Assembly (NCBI RefSeq): GCF_051622035.1 | Contig: NC_135364.1 | Location: forward strand, 16,367,001-16,431,000 | Source of the DNA: Arctopsyche grandis | Lineage: Eukaryota > Arthropoda > Insecta > Trichoptera > Hydropsychidae | DNA length: 64,000 bases | Direction of reading: 5' to 3' | Part shown: positions 28,893-41,186 of the stretch, in pieces | Layout of the letters: every line of letters begins with the position of its first letter | Position numbering within the stretch: position 1 is the stretch's first letter | Translations under genes and position numbers: made by a program | The notes under the pieces: generated by a model | What the model was told of the DNA's origin: nothing | The model's database searches: none | What the model saw: the letters and a program-made list of their open reading frames with translations, nothing else

Positions 28893-29759
28893 GTGATGTG
28901 CTGGTTTTTAGTCATGATGCGCAGTGTCGTACCACTCGTAGTGCGTTCCATCACAAACAATATTGGCCACGTGAATTTCTTTTTAATAGATAGACACTTA
29001 AAAAAATATTAAAACGTGAACTTTAAAGCGCTAAAGGAGTTAAATTATAGCATGATCAATTAATTTGATAATTTGATCCAAAAACATTATAAAAATAACG
29101 AAAAGTATAGAAGTATGAATTCAATGGATAAATATTTATTTTAAATGTGCCGAAGAATATGTACTTTATATTTATTGTATGTATATATTATTCCTAAATT
29201 TCCGCAAAATTTAGGAATGAAAAATATTTTTTTTGATAAAACGCTTGGGGGAAGGAGGGTGGGTTACATTGTGTAATTTAGCCCCCCCCCCCTTAAAAAT
29301 CCACGCTTCGGCTGGGCTGAAAATATTGAAAATATAAACCAATAGACCCACGGGGCTTGAAATAATAAAAAACAAAATAAAAACAAAAACATTCATAACA
29401 ATAATAAACAAAAAGAAAATACCAAAAGAAGAACAATAAAACTAAAATATTTGGAACGGTAACATAATAAATAAAATAATACAATATAGAATAGATAATC
29501 TCTTCCAATATCTTAAAAGAAAACAATAAGATATTGGAGGAGAAGAATTGCAAAAATCCTTTAAATTTAAGAAATACATCTAGTTTGTTTTTACAAACCT
29601 CTTATTAGCTTTTTTTCGCAAAAAATTAAGTTAAAATTTCTGGTCATCAAATCGTTTTGAAACTTGGCCATTTTTATAAAAAACCTCTTCTTACTTCAGA
29701 AACGATTTGTTTAAAAATATTAAAGTTAAATTTTTAATTATTAAAGTCAAAATTTACTA

Positions 29760-30090
29760 CATTTTTGGGAAGACTATTTCAAACTGTAACCACTCTGTTT
29801 GAAAAGAAGGAATTTCGGATCAATTTATTATTTTTACAAGTCTCATATCAGGTTGTTTGTAGTCTGAAAGTATAATCTCTAAGATGAGTATTTTAATTGA
29901 ACGTAATGAGTTTGGAAATAAAACAATTATAATGATTATTTTTAAAGACTTCGATTAAGTCGCCTCTTATCCTTGCCGTCTCCAGTGACGTGAGATTCAT
30001 TATTTTTAACCTTTCGTTACAAGAAAAAGATTTAAATTCAGAAGGTATCTTTGTAATTCTCCTTTGTACCCTTTCAATATACATGGGTTT
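29760..30090 (-). pseudogene. CR1/L2-like LINE, degenerate reverse-transcriptase 3' end
   Basis: Minus-strand reading gives YIERVQRRITKIPSEFKSF, then ERLKIMNLTSLETARIRGDL and IEVFKN, followed after stops by NSFFSNRVVTVWNSLPKN-type residues (with in-frame stops). This is the C-terminal end of CR1-clade ORF2. It is frameshifted, interrupted and inactive. Confidence 0.75.
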
Positions 30091-30145
30091 AATGAATTAA
30101 TAGTGTTTGGCATAAAATTCACCATAATTTATATAACACTAGTGC

Positions 30146-30355
30146 TTTTAACCGGCTTTGCTCGATATTTATAATATAAACCGCTTAAACATGGCTAATA
30201 ATAAAAAAAATAACAAATTCATTTGAGTAGTTTTATTTTATTTAAATTTATTTGAATATTCATTTGTTTTGTTAGTAAATTTAACGTCACGGATTCTACG
30301 AACCAACGATAGTTACATACATACAAAGTCTCTTTCTAAATTATACATATATTAG
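30146..30355 (+). repeat. CCGGCTT..CTCGG dispersed repeat, copy 2
   Basis: Contains AACCGGCTTTGCTCG, AATATAAACCGCTTAAAC and the terminal ACAAAGTCTCTTTCTAAATT. It has the full interior including AACGTCACGGATTCTACG, absent from some copies. Copy 3 follows almost directly. Confidence 0.7.
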
Positions 30356-30360
30356 GCTAG

Positions 30361-30552
30361 TGGTTTTAGCCGGTTTCGCTCGGTGTTTGTAATATAAACC
30401 GCTTAAACTAATAGTAAACATTCATTTGTCTTTTTTTATTAAATATAATTTGAATCTAAGAAAAAATAATATTCAACCATCGTCATAGAAATTTTGATTT
30501 GTTTTTGAAGCTCTCAATTAAACTTTGCAGAGTCTCTTTCGAAATTATATAT
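30361..30552 (+). repeat. CCGGCTT..CTCGG dispersed repeat, copy 3 (tandem to copy 2)
   Basis: Begins AGCCGGTTTCGCTCGGTGTT and ends GAGTCTCTTTCGAAATTATA. It is a shortened interior variant placed head to tail after copy 2, immediately 5' of the spen CpG-rich promoter. Confidence 0.7.
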
Positions 30553-30649
30553 GACCCGGGCTCTGGTTATTAGTTAGGGCTCTTGTCAGGTCTGGGAACA
30601 ATATTTGGACCAAATGACTACAATGCGGCAATATTGGCATGAAAATGTA

Positions 30650-31099
30650 CCTCGAAGGGAATCGTTTCGAGTTGGCAATACTGGGCAGTAATCTCCTCGG
30701 ATGTGGGGAAAGCGCGTAGATGGGCACCCCGAGGTGGCGGGTCGCGGTGGGGGTCGGCGGCGTGGTGGGGGTGTCGGCGCGGCGCAGTCGGAGCGGATCG
30801 ATCGTGCGGACGAGAGTCGGTTCGCGGCGAGTGCAGACCGTGGAGTGCCGAGTGCCGAGTGCGGAGTGCGAAGCGCGAAACGCTAAGTGGCGAGTCTATT
30901 GCGAGAATCGGGTCGAGTGCGCTGCATCTCAAGGCACCATCGCTCGCCACCGAAGCGGGGAGATCTCGGGTCTATCGTCGGGTCAGTCGTCGGGTCGTCG
31001 GGTCGGGCCGGTCGAGGATGGGGGGGCAGCGCCGGGTCCGAGTCTCCGGCTGAGCGGCTCGTGGGCTGATGAGGGACGCGGAAGGCCAACAGGCCCACC
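30650..31099 (+). promoter_or_regulatory. CpG-rich promoter and 5' UTR of spen
   Basis: An abrupt switch from AT-rich repeats to about 450 bp dense in CG dinucleotides (GTCGGGTCGTCGGGTCGGGC and similar) directly upstream of the spen ATG. It contains a GAGTGC-type pentamer or heptamer run (GTGCCGAGTGCCGAGTGCGG) and several upstream ATGs, including one at 31069 whose frame overlaps the spen start. No TATA box; a broad promoter is likely. Confidence 0.6.
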
Positions 31100-31182
31100 A
31101 TGGTGCGGGAGACGCGCCACCTCTGGGTCGGCAATCTGCCAGACAACGCGCGCGAGGACCGCATCCGGGACCACTTCAAGCG
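31100..31182 (+). CDS. spen: split ends (spen), first coding exon: N-terminus and RRM1 beta1/alpha1
   Basis: Spen/SHARP is a very large nuclear RNA-binding corepressor (three or four RRMs plus a SPOC domain) acting in Notch, Wnt and EGFR signalling. This exon encodes MVRETRHLWVGNLPDNARED then RIRDHFKR. That is nearly the vertebrate SPEN start, with the RNP2 strand LWVGNL and the first RRM helix. The ATG sits in a strong context (CCCACCATGG). The exon ends at phase 2 (..AAG CG) before GTATAC. The codon is completed by T at 57783, giving FKRYGRVQSV as in the family. The frame remains open into the intron by chance. Confidence 0.9.
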
Positions 31183-32645
31183 GTATACACCAACACCAAC
31201 ACCAACTCCAATTCAATCTCAATCTCCATTCCTCACTCTGAATCTACTCTCTCCCTATACAGGGCTACCAATATCTCTATATTCATCTGAAGATAGTATC
31301 TGCTTTTCACTTCTTCCTTGGGTATTTTCTCTCGTCTGGAGATATATTTTGTATATGCCCCTATGGCTAGGTCAGTTTTACTCGTATTGTTTGTTTACTA
31401 TAGTAATAATAATTATACTCATTTGTGCTGAGCGAAGGGAAAATAAAATGCAATGCTGGCGCATTCTATACGATTATATGCATCAAGGTCGAAAAAAAGT
31501 GCATACTCATTATTTTATTGCTCCTATTTCATGTTTTTTTTTCGATTGTTTTCATTCAACTTTTACTATTTATTTTACGCAATCAGAATTTGAGTAGTTT
31601 GTAGTTCATCGTATTTAAACGATTTTTCTGGATTTGGAAGTTTCAATGTTGTAATATGTAGAATATATAATTCATTATATATATGGTTTTTTTTAAATTA
31701 AATTTTACCGCGTTCAATATAATTTTTTAAAAAATTCATAATTTTTTTTTTTAATTTTCCCAAAAAAATTTCAAAAAGTTAAAATTGCAATACTTTATAT
31801 TCTTTTATCCTGTGATTCACCCTTCCAATATATTTTTTTCATTATTTTATTTTTTTTTTTAATTCAAAAAATGATAATTGTCTGATTTTTTTCATAATTA
31901 CATTTAAACTCCAACGATTTTATTGTTGAAATTCATTTATTCCTACCGCGTATTGCAATAAATAATGACGATTCTGGTAAATGTTAATTTTGTTGAAAAA
32001 TATTAACAATTGTTTATAGAGTTCGATAAAATGTTTCAATGCAACAATCATAACGTACGTAAAATTCAAATATACATACATAACGTTTTTATTACGTCAT
32101 TGAATTTAATTCGTCTACCTTTTTATTTTAATTGGAAACATTGATTAAGTTAAATTAAAAAAAAACTGCTCTTTACGACGAAACATTCAAATACAAAAAA
32201 AAGTGGTTGAAAATATTAATAAATTCTTCATGAGATCTAAATCGGTCACTGATTCCGAGACCATTTTCTTAAAATTGCTCATAAGCATTCGTTTTATATC
32301 AAAATTGATGTAGAAAAATGTAATTTTTTCCTGTATGTCTTCATATGTGGGAAACTAGTTAATTAGTTAAAATGAAAACCTTGTAATACGGACATTGAAG
32401 TGATTCTAAAAATTAAAAAGTTTTTTTTAATTTCGAATTTGTAGTGAATTATTACTAAAACATGGGTATCCAATCGTCGTAACATTTTGGGAATGAATTA
32501 TGACTTGACTACGGATGATGACTAGGGCAATGACTAATAACCATACACATTCCAACAGCTTAAAGTAAAATTGTAAAAAATTGCTCGAAAATAAGATTTT
32601 CGACCAAATTAGCATTGGAAAAACCTATTTGCCCCGATCCCTATC

Positions 32646-33516
32646 TAAAGGTTGTGATTTCTCGACTTTTTTTGATTCTCGAGATTCGAGAATCTCCTTT
32701 TCTCTGAATATTTGAATCTCGAGATTTGAGAATCTTACAATAGAACATTGAATAGAAAAAAAAGTAAAACTATATAAAAAAAATATTATAAAAGAAGGCA
32801 TGAAAAGAAAATAAAAATATACAAAAGTAATTTAAAATAGTAAAAATAACAATATGTAAAAAAGAATTTTACAAAATTCCCAGTTTTGCTACCCGGCTTT
32901 GCCCGTGTTTTTGTGACCGGACAAATAATAAAAATAGTGACCATCTATGCATATTAAAATACTGACTATAAATTGATTAATATCTAAGGCACAAATACTC
33001 GAATAAATAAATAATAAATCAAAAATCTTTGATTTATGTGTGTTAAGTGGGGTCATATTGTCAGTGAAAATATATTTTCACTAGCGTTTTAGTGATATCA
33101 TGACCGAATACTTTCGCACTAGTGACTAACCTACATGCACATAAATATATGTAACTTAAAAATGTTGCGATTTCGTTGTAAAATGAGTATATGTACTTAT
33201 ATGATGACCGAATAATAACTTACCGGACAAATAATAAAAAATACTGACCATCTATATATATTACATTACTTCACAAAATTATTTACGAGTTAACAAGTAT
33301 ACAAATCAGTCAGTTTATTGAGTAAAAACATGTCGTGATAAATTAAGAATATTCTCGATATTTTCGAGATTCTAATAAATGATTTCTCGAGATACGAGAA
33401 TCTCGAATTTTCATAATAAAATATTCTCGAGAAATGAGAATCTCGAAATTTTACAATAAAATATTCTCGAGAAACATGAATCAAAATTTCTCGAGATTTC
33501 TCGATCACAACCTCTA
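32646..33516. mobile_element. hAT-type element with perfect 8-bp TSD TCCCTATC
   Basis: Left end TAAAGGTTGTGATTTCTCGA; right end complement TAGAGGTTGTGATCGAGAAA. The 8-mer TCCCTATC is duplicated at 32638-32645 and 33517-33524. Subterminal TCTCGAGATNCGAGAATCTC motifs repeat at both ends. It is 871 bp with no transposase; an ACCCGGCTTTGCCCG piece inside (about 32890) is related to the dispersed repeat family. Confidence 0.85.
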
Positions 33517-33542
33517 TCCCTATCCGATGTCTAATTATGACT

Positions 33543-33690
33543 AGACTTCGGCGCTCGGTTTCTATTTCCCAGGAAACAGGCTTGATTACTATTCTTGTCC
33601 TACAAATTTAGAAAGCAAAAAAAGGTTGACCATAGAAATTGACTATGGTGAACCCATTTTTGTGCCCAAATAGAAACCGACGCCTATCCT
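33543..33690 (+). repeat. Dispersed repeat shared with 43143-43300
   Basis: Shares ACTAGACTTCGGCG, TTTCCCAGGAAACA, CTACAAATTTAGAAAG and AAAAAAAGGTTGAC..ATGG..ACCCATTTTTG with 43143-43265 in the same orientation. Family identity is unknown; there is no coding. Confidence 0.6.
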
Positions 33691-33873
33691 TAAAATTATG
33701 ATACATCGTTGCGTTCGAAAAAAAATTGGTTCAAATATCAGTTCTATTCTTATTCTGGGAAACACTGGGTTGGAGAATAATGAAGTAAACCAATTAGACA
33801 CCGTAGCATAGTTAGTTGGGATTTGGACTCCTGAGTTGAAGGTTTTAAACTCGATTATATTACCTCTATGTAC

Positions 33874-34727
33874 TAGGGTTTCTGATTTCCCGGACTTTTT
33901 CAATTCCCGGGACACGGGACGGAGCCCGGGATCCCGGGACACTTGTAAAAAAAACTTTTTTTTTCAATTTAATATATTTTTTATTAAAAAAATATTTATT
34001 TATTTAAAAAACTATACATAATATATGTATCTATAAACTCGAAAAAAAATAATTATAAAGGTAAACTTATTTAAAGTAGCTTCTTAAGAATACTAAAATA
34101 TTTAAATGAGAATCTGAAAGTCTAATTCTAGATTTGGTACAAAATTTTCCAGCTATGAAAAAAACTCTTTCAGTTTCGGTCGAAGTTGGTTTTATTGTTA
34201 TTTGGGACGAAAACATTTTTTTTAATGTATATTTTAATTTTTTTTTAAAGTCGAGGCTATTTTTATTTACGTTATTTTGTATATTCGTCTTTGATAACTC
34301 CTTATTTAATTCTTCATTCATCGTCAAACACACAATTATTTCATCTTCATCCGAATCTAAAAGAGTTTCTTCCAATGTGGAATCGTCAATACAAGAAGGA
34401 TATACTCGCTTCATAATAGTTTTACCGTGGATATACATTTGCTTTTATTACAACATTTAAAGAATGTGTTGTTCAGTATAAAATCAGAATTATTTAAAAT
34501 TTGTGTTAAAAAAATCAGTTTTAGGCTTCTTCTTTCTTCAATTTTAATTTTTAAGAATATTTTACGATTCTTTGTGTATTTGATTTATTATTTCCCTTCG
34601 TGTAGTCGTGAAAATGTATGTTTTCAAGATTTTTTTTAAATCCAATTCCCGGGTTTCGAGATAAAAATTCCCGGGACACGGGACAACAAAAATTCCCGGG
34701 AATATCTGTCCCGGGTCAGAAACCCTA
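33874..34727. mobile_element. hAT element with perfect 8-bp TSD CTATGTAC
   Basis: Left end TAGGGTTTCTGATTTCCCGG; right end complement TAGGGTTTCTGACCCGGGAC. CTATGTAC is duplicated exactly at 33866-33873 and 34728-34735. Subterminal TTCCCGGGACACGGGAC repeats occur on both sides. It is 854 bp and carries a transposase 3' fragment on the minus strand. Confidence 0.9.
34067..34438 (-). pseudogene. hAT transposase C-terminal fragment inside the 33874-34727 element
   Basis: A 123-codon open stretch. An acidic N-part (TLLDSDEDE) leads to PTSTETERVFFIAGKF and SRIRLSDSHLNILVFLRSY, the classical hAT C-terminal dimerisation region (ERxFS/F, two hydrophobic helices). It lacks the catalytic DDE core, so the element is internally deleted and depends on a related full-length copy elsewhere. 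Confidence 0.8.
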
Positions 34728-34735
34728 CTATGTAC

Positions 34736-35145
34736 ATACGGGTCTACGCGAAGAGACAGAATGTTAAATTACAGAAAACACAAATATCGGAAGTCAAGTC
34801 ATAATTCATTCACAAACATCGAAAATCGAAAGATCTTAAGTCGAAAGATCAAAAAAAAAATGGTGCATGGTAAACGGTACATACTCACTAAATTTGCGCG
34901 AGCAGGATACAACAGGAACAAGAGGAACAGGCTTTTCCTCCCGTATTAATGTGCGCGCGCAGAATACGGGAGGAAAAGCATGTTCCTCTTGTTCCTGTTG
35001 TATCCTGCTCGCGTAAATTAAGTGAGTATGTACCGTTTACCATGCACCATTTTATTTTGATCTTTCGATTTTCGATCTTTGCCTTCCGATATTTGCGTTT
35101 TCTGTAATTTAACATTCTGTCTCGTCACGGAGACCGGTACATACA
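34736..35145. mobile_element. Long palindromic foldback element, adjacent to the hAT
   Basis: Near-perfect palindrome with arms of about 170-200 bp around ATTAATGTGCGCGCGC (near 34946-34960). Outer ends read GGTCTACGCGAAGAGACAGA and, complemented at the right, GGTCTCCGTGACGAGACAGA. Interior blocks are ATGGTAAACGGTACATACTC and AGGATACAACAGGAAC. It starts at the TSD of the neighbouring hAT, so one inserted next to or at the edge of the other. The left arm has a small insertion or tandem duplication around 34795-34850. Confidence 0.8.
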
Positions 35146-36887
35146 TATAATGAAAACTCCTGTACAATATTTTCGAGAATTGTTCTAAAATATTTAGAAA
35201 TTTTTCGTTTAGAAAACCGGTTTTCCAATAAAAATTTGCTATTATTTCAAATTTACATTCCAATGAAACCTTTGTTTACCTACCGCGTATACATTTATGC
35301 GAATTGGGTTGGTATGAGGTAGACCGCAAACTTGAAACGAGCATACGGCCAACTCATTTTTATGCTTCTATATAGACTGGGTACCAATTTAGATCTCGTA
35401 GCTCTTGCTTCTTCTTAGTAATAAATACCCGACCAGATGTCGAAAACGACTCGGAGAAAGGTCAACACGTTCATCTAAGGGTCTTTGTTGAATTTTGTCT
35501 GCTTTGTGAAACGATAGATTAAATTGAAGGTCCAATGTTCACCGTATTTTCTTTTTTTCTTCAGAAATTTTGATTCAGGTAAAAATGAAAGCTTATTTTA
35601 TGTAGAAAACGTATTGATCGTTCGGTTTGACTTAAATTTGATCGAATACTAGATAATTGTTATATTTTTTATTCAAATATGACGGAGATGGAATGAGAAG
35701 TATTTAGTAGTTTGGAATTCTTTTTGTTAGGATTCTGAGGTTAATCCTTGAAATTAGGTGTTATTGTAACTGAACGTGAAAGGTTTCTGTTATTTAAAAT
35801 TTTGTCTTGATCTCATTATGAAAATTTAATCGATTCAACTAAGTATCAGGATCAAAAGTCTAACTAATGTCCGAGGTTTAAACAGATAAAATTGTAGTAC
35901 ATATTTGTCCGAAATTGATGGTCAGGTTAGAAGTATTTGTACATTATTTCCTATGGAGGGAATTCGAATATTAAAATTGAGTTCCAATTTTGCTATTCAA
36001 ATTGGATTTTAATTTGAATTTCTCTCGTTCCCGCCAGATTATTATTTATTTACATTGAATTCCTGCCATAACATAATGACTGTTATATATTAGATTCGTG
36101 TTTAACGATCTGGTAACAAATTTTGAAATTTACTTCAATTTTCGAATGTCCATTTATCAAATTTAATTTGATTCAGCTATTTTTATACAAAATTGACAGC
36201 ATGAAAATATTTAATAAACTTGATTTATTTAGCAAATTTTATTTTATTCAACTCAAATTTATCGGGAATACCAAAAAGTAAGAATAAAGTCAAAGCATAT
36301 AAAATTTTTAAAAATATCAAGTAAATATTGGTTTGTCGGTATTTTTTTTTCGAGGATTTTCGAGCAATCCCTCGATGTTCCGAGAAAGTAAAATAACTAG
36401 AAAACTACTGGGAAAGCCCTCATTCTTAGACGCTACTTACTATATTACGAATAGAAAAAAAAATGTATTGAAAGAAAAGTGCTAGTCCCATTCAAAATCT
36501 GGTACATATTATAAAAAAAAGTATATTGAACATTTTGAAGGGGAAGTTGTTAGTGTTTCTCGACTATTTTCATCCCATCCACTTGTCTGGATTCGACCCC
36601 TCTTTACACGAATTGAAGTCAATGGAAGAACGGTAATTTTTGTGTTCGTGAGTCACCGTTAACTAATGCGTGGCTAAAAACCACTCCAAATGCCTGAGCT
36701 TTCTTCTAATTTATTGCGTAGAGATATCAGTTCATTTATTGCCAACGGCTTCAGTGCCACTCGAAGGTAAATATTTCAAGGTTAATGTTTTCTTTTCCGC
36801 TGCTACTTGGTTGATTTCCGAAATTTGGCAATTATAATTGGAATGTGAAATGTTTGGTTACTGGGCGAACGTGTGCTATTGAAAACT

Positions 36888-36923
36888 GTTATCAACGCCA
36901 ATCTAATGATTGGCGTTGATAAC
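36888..36923. repeat. Perfect 16-bp stem hairpin
   Basis: GTTATCAACGCCAATC, loop TAAT, exact complement GATTGGCGTTGATAAC. Isolated in spen intron 1; no surrounding extension of the stem was seen. Confidence 0.75.
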
Positions 36924-38330
36924 AATTAATAACAAAAACTAAGGTCAGTCAAACAGAAACATAGTGTGATACACAATGTTCAGAACCATTGAATTCATCG
37001 AATGACGACTTGTAAGCAAAGATCGGCATTGGGACGATGCTTTTGGCACAAAAAGTGTCTAAAAAAGATTACTATTGTCAACCATGCTTTTTTGCTTTGT
37101 ATACTAACGAAGCGGTGTACTGTTATTTGACGAGCACCCGACCAACGCCTACGACTATTTATAAGCGTAAAACACAAAAAAAGCTACAGGGGAATGACAC
37201 GTTGACTACCACCTGACAGCATTTACAACCGACGAGTAACAAATTAACGTGTGGGTCTTGCAAAACCATCGTTAGTTTACTATAATAACCATTTGGGACT
37301 AATGGCTGACGCGCCTCTTATTCATGATTTTTGCATTTGTGATGCCAAAGGGGACGTGAAAGTGGATTTAAGGGGCGAAAAATCTTTTTTAGTTATTGGT
37401 TACTCAAATCTTTTATTTTTCTTTAATAATTAATTATAGCTTATTGTCGGTTAGTTGTAACAGTAATTTAGAGGTTGAACTGAAAAATCGTAAAGGGGGC
37501 AACCTAGAAAGAGAGCACATGTATAGGATATTTTGAAAAGACAATAACTTCGCATTGCAATTAAACTTTGTGGTCGTGCATTTCATACTGTTCTTTAAGA
37601 ATCATAGCTGTAAAAATAAGTTGTTTTCTTAAAAAAATTCTTTGGGTCGCGTCAAATTCCAACACCGTATATTGACCCATATGGCGAGTTTGTAATTCTT
37701 TTAATTTTTAATCAATTAATTAATTTAGCAATATTTACCTACTTGGAGTCGTAAACTCTGATACATCGACTCCAATGGGTTTGTCATCCTACAAAATGCG
37801 ATAAACTAACAGCAACAAAATGGTTCTATGGTGATTTCTCACAAAAAGATTACCTACTCGAGTATTTATTTATTTAATTTCAATTAATCACGCACACTCG
37901 TCCCAAAAGATTGCTCCAACGCGATGAGTGTACTATAATCCACACTAATATTGCTCACACGAAGATCTCGCACACAGAAGACCAATATTTGACAAAAAAA
38001 AATAATAAAAAGTATAAATAAAACCACCGGCAATAGTGTGGGCAATCTTCCTGTGGCATTAATTCGTTCACCTTACAAAATATAACAAAAAAAATAACTT
38101 AAAAAGCATATAAACTCATTATGAACCGGCTGAATTATACAAAACTATGCGCGTCTGCGTATTTTTCGCAGTTTTTGTAAATTTAACATAGCTCCGAAAC
38201 TTTTCTATCAATAAATTAAAAATTGGAATACCGCTTCGACCGTATGAATAATCAGAATTATTTTTATAAAATTTATAAACATTCAATATGTTTTCGAGTA
38301 ATAAACGATATCTATCTTATGGATCTTTAG

Positions 38331-38434
38331 TGTTTTTACCCGGATTCGCTCGGTATTTGTAATATAAACCGCTTAAACATGGCTAATCTAATAGTAAAGA
38401 TTTTACTACATTTATTTGAATAGTTTTATTTTAT
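38331..38434 (+). repeat. CCGGCTT..CTCGG dispersed repeat, copy 4 (5' part)
   Basis: TTTTTACCCGGATTCGCTCG, AATATAAACCGCTTAAAC, ATGGCTAATCTAATAGTAAA and TTTGAATAGTTTTATTTTAT are present; the 3' AAAGTCTCTTTCGAAA block is missing. Confidence 0.65.
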
Positions 38435-40395
38435 TTGTGTATGCTATGCGAGAAAAAAACCAGTCGATTTCATTATTCTGAGTTTTTTTTATTTTTGAAT
38501 ATTGTTGATAAATTAAAGGTGAAGCTTTAAAATCATAGAAATATATATTTTTAAAATCTATTTATCAATATTTTGGATATAGATGTCGATATGATATCTA
38601 TAAATTAAAGTTTGAATCTAAATCTTTGGGGGGGTAATGACACATCAGTACGGATCGTGATTCTAATAGCATGAATGCGTATTGACTATCAATACGGATC
38701 GCAATAGGCGTGGATCGTGTGGAAAAATACTTTTTTGTATGCATTTTAAACCCATGCTGCGTTTGACGGTCTTTAAATGAAGTTTTTATTAAAAAAAACC
38801 AGCGTATGTTCTTACGATCCAGTGAGTTAAAATAGTTATTGACGAGTCATCGATTGGTATATTTAGTGAGCATTATTTTCACTGATCAGTACAAATTGCA
38901 CTGTAAAACCGAGTTGACATCGTACGAGATTGCTTGGCCGTGAGTACATCAGACTTTAAAACGAAAAAAGTGGATATACCTATGGCTTGTACAAAGGTTG
39001 AATTTCCATTCTAGACACAGAAAACGATAGAAGCGTGAATTGTTCGTGTGTTGTGTTTAGTTTCACAATATCTCTCAAAATGTCAACTATTTAGTATTTA
39101 CCGTGTCTGTAAAATAAATAACCGTTAATGTATGTACGTGTACATAAGTCTTTTCAATACCGATGTCGTGCCCGCACGACTTATCAAAATCGCATTCAAC
39201 CACTGATATTTATGCATGTGTGTTTTCTTCATATTGTTTACTATGTATGATATATATATATGTGTGAATATCTTTTTTTTTCGACGCAATGTCAAACGAG
39301 ACGGCTATAAACACGACGTTGAGACGCTGACCTCATATTTCTTATTTTTATTGTTTGTAAACTATATATTCAAATTTGCGTATCGCTCAGTCGTAATCGT
39401 AAATATTGTTCGCAATTGCGGTCGCAGAAGGACGGCCGTTTGACGATTTAATTCGCATGTGCGAAATTAAGTCATGCATTCGAATTAGAATTAGCATTAG
39501 CATTTCCTCGGTAAAAATAAAGCTGTCGATCAATATTTTATTTTATGTTAATTTTGTGTAGCTCGGGTGTGAAAGCTGTTATTTTGTATTTATTTTTGTC
39601 GAGTCAAGGTGATTGAAATGAAAATGTAGAAATTGTGATGCGTTTTGTATCACATTTGCCACCGTTTTGATCGGGTGCTAAATTTTTTGTAGTTTTGTTT
39701 TCATGTGGGGCGCCGCAGCGGAATTTTTATATAGTAAGTAGCATGAAGACTATTGACTCGCGGAATTTGTCACATTTGGAATTGACTTTTTTTTAATTTA
39801 AGATATACGAAGTACAGTCGCAGTCACATCAAACGCTGCACTTGGTGTTAAAATAATGAATTGCGGAATAATCTACCCATATAATGACTGGGCGTTGATT
39901 TTGTGTAAGATCACCGAAATTGTATGCAAAATCGCGTTTCTCTTTAGTGTTGTGTTTTATATGACTGTGGTTGTATAAGTGATAAACTTGTTAAGTAATT
40001 TTGTAAGAAAAATATGAAGGATTTATAAATTTAGAATATTTGTTGAAAACTCAGTTTTTTTCCACAAATTGCGTACGAATTTGTTTTTTTTATTACAAAC
40101 TAATTCACAAAAACCTGTTTCGTCTATGAATATGGCAAACAGGGAGTAGAATATTTGAAAAAGATCAGGTATTTTCTTGAAAAAAAGACCGATCAGGTGT
40201 CTCGGGTACCTACCTGAGGTTTTTACAATATTGAAAGAATACAAATACAATGCATTTTTAGGATAGTTTCTAAATTCACAACTTACCTGCGTATTGAATC
40301 GTTTTAGACATTTTTTTGCTAAGAATCGATTTGTGCGTCATAGAATTTATTTGACCGATAATTTATTCATTTATGTGCATATATTTATAAATGTA

Positions 40396-41141
40396 CAGTA
40401 GAACCTCGATTATCCGAACTAATTGGAGATGAAGGTGGTAGTCCGGGTAATCGAAATCATAATTTATAGGAAAAGAAAAGAACATTTGGTATAAATAATT
40501 TTTATTGGATGTATTTTTAATTATTTAAAAATACATGGGATAGGCGGATAGTAGATTTAAGTAAATAATTCAATTTTTGATTTTTGAAGCTGCCAAACTA
40601 CGAATACATGGAAATACATGTTGTCTTGAGTTACATCCTTTTTGGCTCTAAAACCACTTCATGACGACATCTAAGCATTGAAAAGCTTCAGAATATGTAG
40701 GATTTATATCCTCCCCCCCCCCCTAAAGAGAATCTCTTCTTCGTTTTCTTGATCCTAAAAGTCAGACATTTCCATGATTATTCATCATTCATTCAAAATT
40801 TTGAATCCAAAATTGGTCACATCGCAATTTAACCATTCGGTGGATTCTCTGCATATTGATATTAGTTCCGCTGTTTTCGTGATATCTTCTAAATCACATT
40901 CTGTTACGTTACCTCTGGACCTATTCAAAATTTCATTCCATGATTATGGAAGCTGATGACTGTTTTTACTAACCTCTTCTTAAGACGTCGAAGCATTTGT
41001 TTTCGGGATAGGCGTTTGAATGTTTCTATCGCACTTGGATACATTTGGTTGTACTTATTACAGAAAATCTTCGGATCAATTAGTTACCCATGGTGCAAAT
41101 TTAGTTTCAAATGATCCATCCTGATAATCGAGGTTTTACTG
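40396..41141. mobile_element. pogo/Tigger-like non-autonomous element, TA target sites
   Basis: Left CAGTAGAACCTCGATTATCC and right complement CAGTAAAACCTCGATTATCA are typical of the pogo/Tigger branch of Tc1/mariner. TA lies on both sides (40394-40395, 41142-41143). It is 746 bp; no intact DDE transposase. Confidence 0.8.
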
Positions 41142-41186
41142 TATATCGTTAATTTTGCTTGGAAAAAAATGTGTACATCGTCTGCA

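Noticed and set aside
29211-29553. Phe/Tyr-rich open frames on the minus strand
   Set aside because: Produced by A-rich DNA (poly-AAATAAA); no homology. They lie downstream of the CR1-like remnant and may be its UTR.
30545-31222. Long Arg/Ala/Gly-rich open frames on both strands over the spen promoter
   Set aside because: Overlapping frames on both strands, with composition set by CG-rich DNA. Only the frame from 31100 shows family homology.
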